Part shown: in pieces, positions 3,497 to 5,806 of the stretch
Layout of the letters: every line of letters begins with the position of its first letter
Position numbering within the stretch: the first letter of the stretch is position 1
Assembly: GCA_036265435.1 (NCBI GenBank)
Contig: DATAPB010000199.1
Coordinates: 1-5,806, forward strand
Direction: 5' to 3'
Length of the DNA: 5,806 bases
Origin: DASUPK01 sp036265435
GTDB taxonomy: Bacteria; Actinomycetota; Thermoleophilia; Solirubrobacterales; 70-9
Notes under the pieces: model-generated
What the model was told of the DNA's origin: nothing
The model's database searches: none
Seen by the model: the letters and a program-made list of their open reading frames with translations, nothing else
Program-made: the position numbers and the translations under genes

Positions 3497-5323
3497 TCAT
3501 CTCTCCTGCTCCTGCTCCTGCTCCGCCCGGACCTCGTGGAGGCGCACAAGCTTGAGCGCGAGCTCAAGCGACAGCAGGTCCTCGCTGGACAGGTCCAGGT
3601 CCGCGACGCGCTGGATCCGCGCGAGTCTCTGGCGAATGGTGTTCGGATGCACGAACATCGCCCGGGCAGTGGAGGTGATTCTGCCGCGGTCGGCGAGGAA
3701 GCGCTCGAGAGTGTCGACCAAGCACGCGTTGCGCCGTCGGTCGTACTCGAGCAGTCTTTCCACGGACTGCCGGTAGCGGTCGCGAGGCGCCTGGTCGAGC
3801 TCGAGGTGCACCAAATAGCGATACGCACCGAGCTGCTCGTAGGAAAGTGCGCCGCCCTCAGCCGTGAGCGATCTACCTATTCGGGCCGCATCGGCGGCTT
3901 CGCGAATCCGCCTCCGTGCGCTTGTTCCACCGCGGTCGACCTCGCTTAGGCCGACAACCAGTCCCGCCTCGCGGCCCAGCGGATCGCAGGCGGCTCGCAC
4001 CCGCTCGACCGCGTCACCATTGCCCGTCGCGAGCAGGGCCAGCGCCCGCAGCCGGTCAGGGCGGGAATCGAGGAATGCCCGTGAGCCCAGCCGGCGCAGG
4101 TGTTCCCGCAACCGGGCGGCCAATGCCGACCAGACGCGGCCCTCCACGGGTGCCCGCGACACCCGCTCAACGTGCATAAACAGGTGCGGCTGACTCAGGT
4201 CGCACCCAGCCTCACTCGCCTTTGCCTCCGCAGCGTCCACTGAGCCTGCCGCGAGCGCGTCGAACATGTCCTTGACCAGGTTCTCCGCGGTCAGGCGCTC
4301 GATCAACTCGGACTTCTTCAGTCCGACCGCGGTCTGATTGGCCACGGCAGCAAGCAGCTCCGCGTCGTCCGGGCCGAACTGCCTGTCATTGGCGAGGCAG
4401 CAGATGATGCCCAGCTGTTCATCGCCGGCCACGAGTGGGGCGAGCAGCAGCGCGTCCTCGTCGACGTCGGGCCAGAGGGTTCGCGCCGCTCGGCGATCTC
4501 CTCCACGGCCGCGGCCGTTTGCCCGCCGCATCAGGTCGAGCACCAGGCTGGTCCCCTCCGGGCGCGGACTCGGCTCGGCCTCCCTCTTGGGGTCGGAGCC
4601 CGCGAGCACCAGCTGGTCAGCTTGGGCGTCAAGGCGATAGATCTGGCACTCGCCGGCGCCAAGCAGCTCCCGGGCGCCCCGCGTGACGGTCTCGATCAGA
4701 TCCTCCCTGCGCGTGATCGCGGCGAGCGCCTGGCTCAGCTCGGTGAGCGTGGTCAGCGCCTGCACCCGCCGGCGCGTCTCCTCGTAGAGCTGGGCGTTCT
4801 CGATCGCTCCAGCCACCAGCGACGCCGTGTTCAGGAGGAAATTGAGGACGTCATCGTCGAATTCGCGCGGCGCCGCCGTGTGTAAGACGACGACCCCGAT
4901 CACGGATCCGGACTTCGCCAGAATCGGAACCGCGACCATCGACTGGAAGCGCTCCTCCTCGAGCTCGGGCACGTACTTCATCCGCGGGTCCGACATCGCG
5001 TCGTCGGGGATGAACTCCGAGGTCTTCGTGCGGGCAACCCAGCCGGCGAGTCCCTCGTCGACACTGAGGTCGAGCTTGCCGACGAACGACGCGTAGCGCG
5101 GCGAAGCCGCCCGCAACACCAAGCGCTCGGCTTCCAGGAAGTAGATGAAACAGGCATGGCAACCCGTCGCGTCGGTCGTGATGTCGACGATGCCGCCCAG
5201 GACCTGGTCGAGATCGAGCGAGGAAGAGACGGTCTGGATGACCGCGTATAGAGTTTCCGTCTCCCGTTGAGCGCTCCGCAGGGAGCTTCGCGGCTCCGGA
5301 CCAGGCTCCGACTTGACGGTCAA
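3497..5323 (-). CDS. GAF-GAF-PucR/CdaR-type HTH transcriptional regulator
   Basis: This 608-residue cytoplasmic regulator has three parts. GAF 1 spans about 37-175 (CHACFIYFLE, EGLAGWVART, FQSMVAVPIL, VIGVVVLH). GAF 2 spans about 205-335 (LLLAPLVAG, LGIICCL, ELLAAVANQTAVGL). The remainder is a PucR/CdaR-like C-terminus: a GGDEF-like middle region (about 375-490, with VGLSEVDRGG and REAADAARIGR) and a terminal HTH_30 DNA-binding domain (about 535-595, LVDTLERFLADRG, ARAMFVHPNTIRQRLARI). I chose TTG 5323 because GGAGGG (complement of 5329-5334) lies 5 bases before it and the sequence upstream is not protein-like and overlaps the divergent gene. GAF domains bind small molecules, and PucR-type factors often control nitrogen, purine or sugar-acid genes. 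The gene is divergent from an ammonium transporter gene, a plausible target. The C-terminus ends in EQEQEQER from a hexamer repeat. No receiver domain or membrane segment is seen. Confidence 0.88.
   Translation of the reverse strand: MTVKSEPGPEPRSSLRSAQRETETLYAVIQTVSSSLDLDQVLGGIVDITTDATGCHACFIYFLEAERLVLRAASPRYASFVGKLDLSVDEGLAGWVARTKTSEFIPDDAMSDPRMKYVPELEEERFQSMVAVPILAKSGSVIGVVVLHTAAPREFDDDVLNFLLNTASLVAGAIENAQLYEETRRRVQALTTLTELSQALAAITRREDLIETVTRGARELLGAGECQIYRLDAQADQLVLAGSDPKREAEPSPRPEGTSLVLDLMRRANGRGRGGDRRAARTLWPDVDEDALLLAPLVAGDEQLGIICCLANDRQFGPDDAELLAAVANQTAVGLKKSELIERLTAENLVKDMFDALAAGSVDAAEAKASEAGCDLSQPHLFMHVERVSRAPVEGRVWSALAARLREHLRRLGSRAFLDSRPDRLRALALLATGNGDAVERVRAACDPLGREAGLVVGLSEVDRGGTSARRRIREAADAARIGRSLTAEGGALSYEQLGAYRYLVHLELDQAPRDRYRQSVERLLEYDRRRNACLVDTLERFLADRGRITSTARAMFVHPNTIRQRLARIQRVADLDLSSEDLLSLELALKLVRLHEVRAEQEQEQER
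3503..3526 (-). repeat. Hexanucleotide microsatellite at the regulator 3' end
   Basis: CTCCTG occurs three times in tandem (3503-3520, plus strand), followed by the imperfect CTCCGC. On the coding strand this gives Glu-Gln repeats ending in ER, just before the stop. Slippage would change the tail length without a frameshift. Confidence 0.85.
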
Positions 5324-5542
5324 GCAAACCCTCCGTTCCTCTCCCCGGGCGCCAATCCTAGTCTCGTCCGGACGGCGAGCGTATGTGCGAACCCTACCCT
5401 CGTATGGGAAAAAATGTGTGGGCTGAGCCCATTGTGAAAGGCCTGCTGGCCAAGGTAGGTTGCGGCTGCTCGTGGCCTGCGACCCTGACGCCGCCGTGAG
5501 AATCGCAATGCCCTCCCTGGGCGGGACTTGGAGGGCTGGACG
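5324..5542. promoter_or_regulatory. Divergent intergenic region, regulator / ammonium transporter
   Basis: This 219-bp gap separates the two divergent starts and should carry both promoters. It contains a 10-bp perfect palindrome CGTCCGGACG (5365-5374), two CGTATG copies whose starts are 21 bp apart (5380-5385, 5401-5406), an A-tract (5409-5414) and a 6-1-6 inverted repeat TGGGCT-G-AGCCCA (5419-5431). For the regulator, TAGGAT (complement of 5355-5360) is a possible -10. No gene-like frame is supported inside it. Confidence 0.5.
5432..5461 (+). promoter_or_regulatory. Candidate amt promoter
   Basis: TTGTGA (5432-5437) and TAGGTT (5456-5461) are separated by 18 bp and resemble a sigma70-type promoter (4 of 6 and 3 of 6). 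The implied leader to ATG 5543 is about 75 nt. The repeats at 5380-5431 would lie just upstream, an activator-like position. Confidence 0.3.
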
Positions 5543-5806
5543 ATGATGGACGTTCTCATCTCCCAGGCCACGACTCCGCTGACGGATCTGCAGGACGCGC
5601 AGACCCTGGACAGCGCGATCCTCGGCGAGCAGTTCTACTTCTTCACGGTCGTGCTCATGTGGCTGATCCACGTGGGCTTCATGACCTACGAGACGGGCGT
5701 CGCGCGCCGCAAGAACGCCCTGGCCACCGCGATGAAGAACATCCTGACGATCGCCGTGGTCACCCCGACCATGTACTACATCGGCTGGTGGATCTACAGC
5801 TGCAAC
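5543..5806 (+). CDS. amt: Ammonium transporter (Amt family), N-terminal part
   Basis: The frame is open from ATG 5543 to the window edge (88 codons) and continues beyond it. GGAGGG (5530-5535) sits 7 bp upstream, a strong Shine-Dalgarno; ATG 5546 is an alternative. After a roughly 28-residue N-terminal region the first membrane segment begins (FYFFTVVLMWLIHVGFMTYETG). It is followed by the Amt-typical ARRKN-ALATAMKN loop and a second segment (ILTIAVVTPTMYYIGWW). In Amt proteins the pattern GF...E.G..R.KN......KN marks TM1 and the start of TM2. The product would be a trimeric channel-like carrier of ammonium in the cytoplasmic membrane. The wording differs from the common LMQAGFALLEAG version, which suggests a divergent actinobacterial subgroup. 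The gene is divergent from the GAF-GAF-PucR regulator. A PII gene (glnK) often follows amt but would lie outside the window. Confidence 0.85.
   Translation, partial: MMDVLISQATTPLTDLQDAQTLDSAILGEQFYFFTVVLMWLIHVGFMTYETGVARRKNALATAMKNILTIAVVTPTMYYIGWWIYSCN

Noticed and set aside
3210..3500. Minus-strand 96-codon frame opposite the small membrane gene
   Set aside because: The plus-strand frame has a coherent two-TM pattern with a basic end. The minus frame is Gln/Glu/Pro-rich without features and would overlap the regulator stop.
5447..5463. Sigma54-type -24/-12 promoter (TGG...TTGC) before amt
   Set aside because: The GG to GC spacing is 2 bp too long, and sigma54 is generally absent from Actinobacteria.
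5324..5671. Extension of the regulator upstream of TTG 5323
   Set aside because: The extra 116 residues have no domain character, run through the intergenic repeats and overlap the divergent amt coding sequence.

Overview
The window looks like chromosomal DNA of a high-GC actinobacterium. The best guess is Thermoleophilia/Solirubrobacterales: GC-rich codon third positions, a tRNA without encoded CCA, a GAF-GAF-PucR type regulator, SnoaL-like fragments, and an MCP-like sensor domain carrying an NGWQTAY motif that I associate with that group. The taxonomic call is inference from style and family memory, not from a search.

Layout. 1-104: the Gly-rich C-terminus of a plus-strand protein that begins upstream. 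146-266: a compact tRNA-Lys(CTT) unit with a -10 like box, the tRNA gene and an intrinsic terminator. 203-1251: a 1.05-kb segment bounded by two direct copies of the 3' part of that tRNA (34 bp, two compensatory differences). This is the usual footprint of an element integrated at a tRNA 3' end, but no integrase is visible. Inside it lie an N-terminally truncated SnoaL-like (NTF2-fold) gene, a 75-residue charged, Pro/Glu-rich protein built from an internal duplication, and a second short copy of the SnoaL-gene 3' end. 1286-3213, minus strand: a translationally coupled pair, a two-TM sensor-like protein with no output domain followed by a CPA1-type cation:proton antiporter. 3279-3494, plus strand: a 71-residue two-TM protein, divergent from that pair across a 65-bp gap holding a perfect 6-2-6 palindrome. 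3497-5323, minus strand: a 608-residue GAF-GAF-PucR/HTH regulator starting at TTG, convergent with the small membrane gene with only 2 bp between the stops. 5543-end, plus strand: the N-terminal 88 residues of an ammonium transporter, divergent from the regulator across a 219-bp gap with several repeats.

How the genes may work together (inference). The regulator faces the ammonium transporter gene, and PucR-type regulators often serve nitrogen metabolism, so it is a reasonable candidate regulator of amt. The sensor-antiporter pair suggests an ion or pH homeostasis module in which an extracytoplasmic helical sensor is made stoichiometrically with the antiporter. The tRNA-bounded segment looks like a decayed or minimal accessory insertion. 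I see no CRISPR array, no complete insertion sequence and no complete mobile element.
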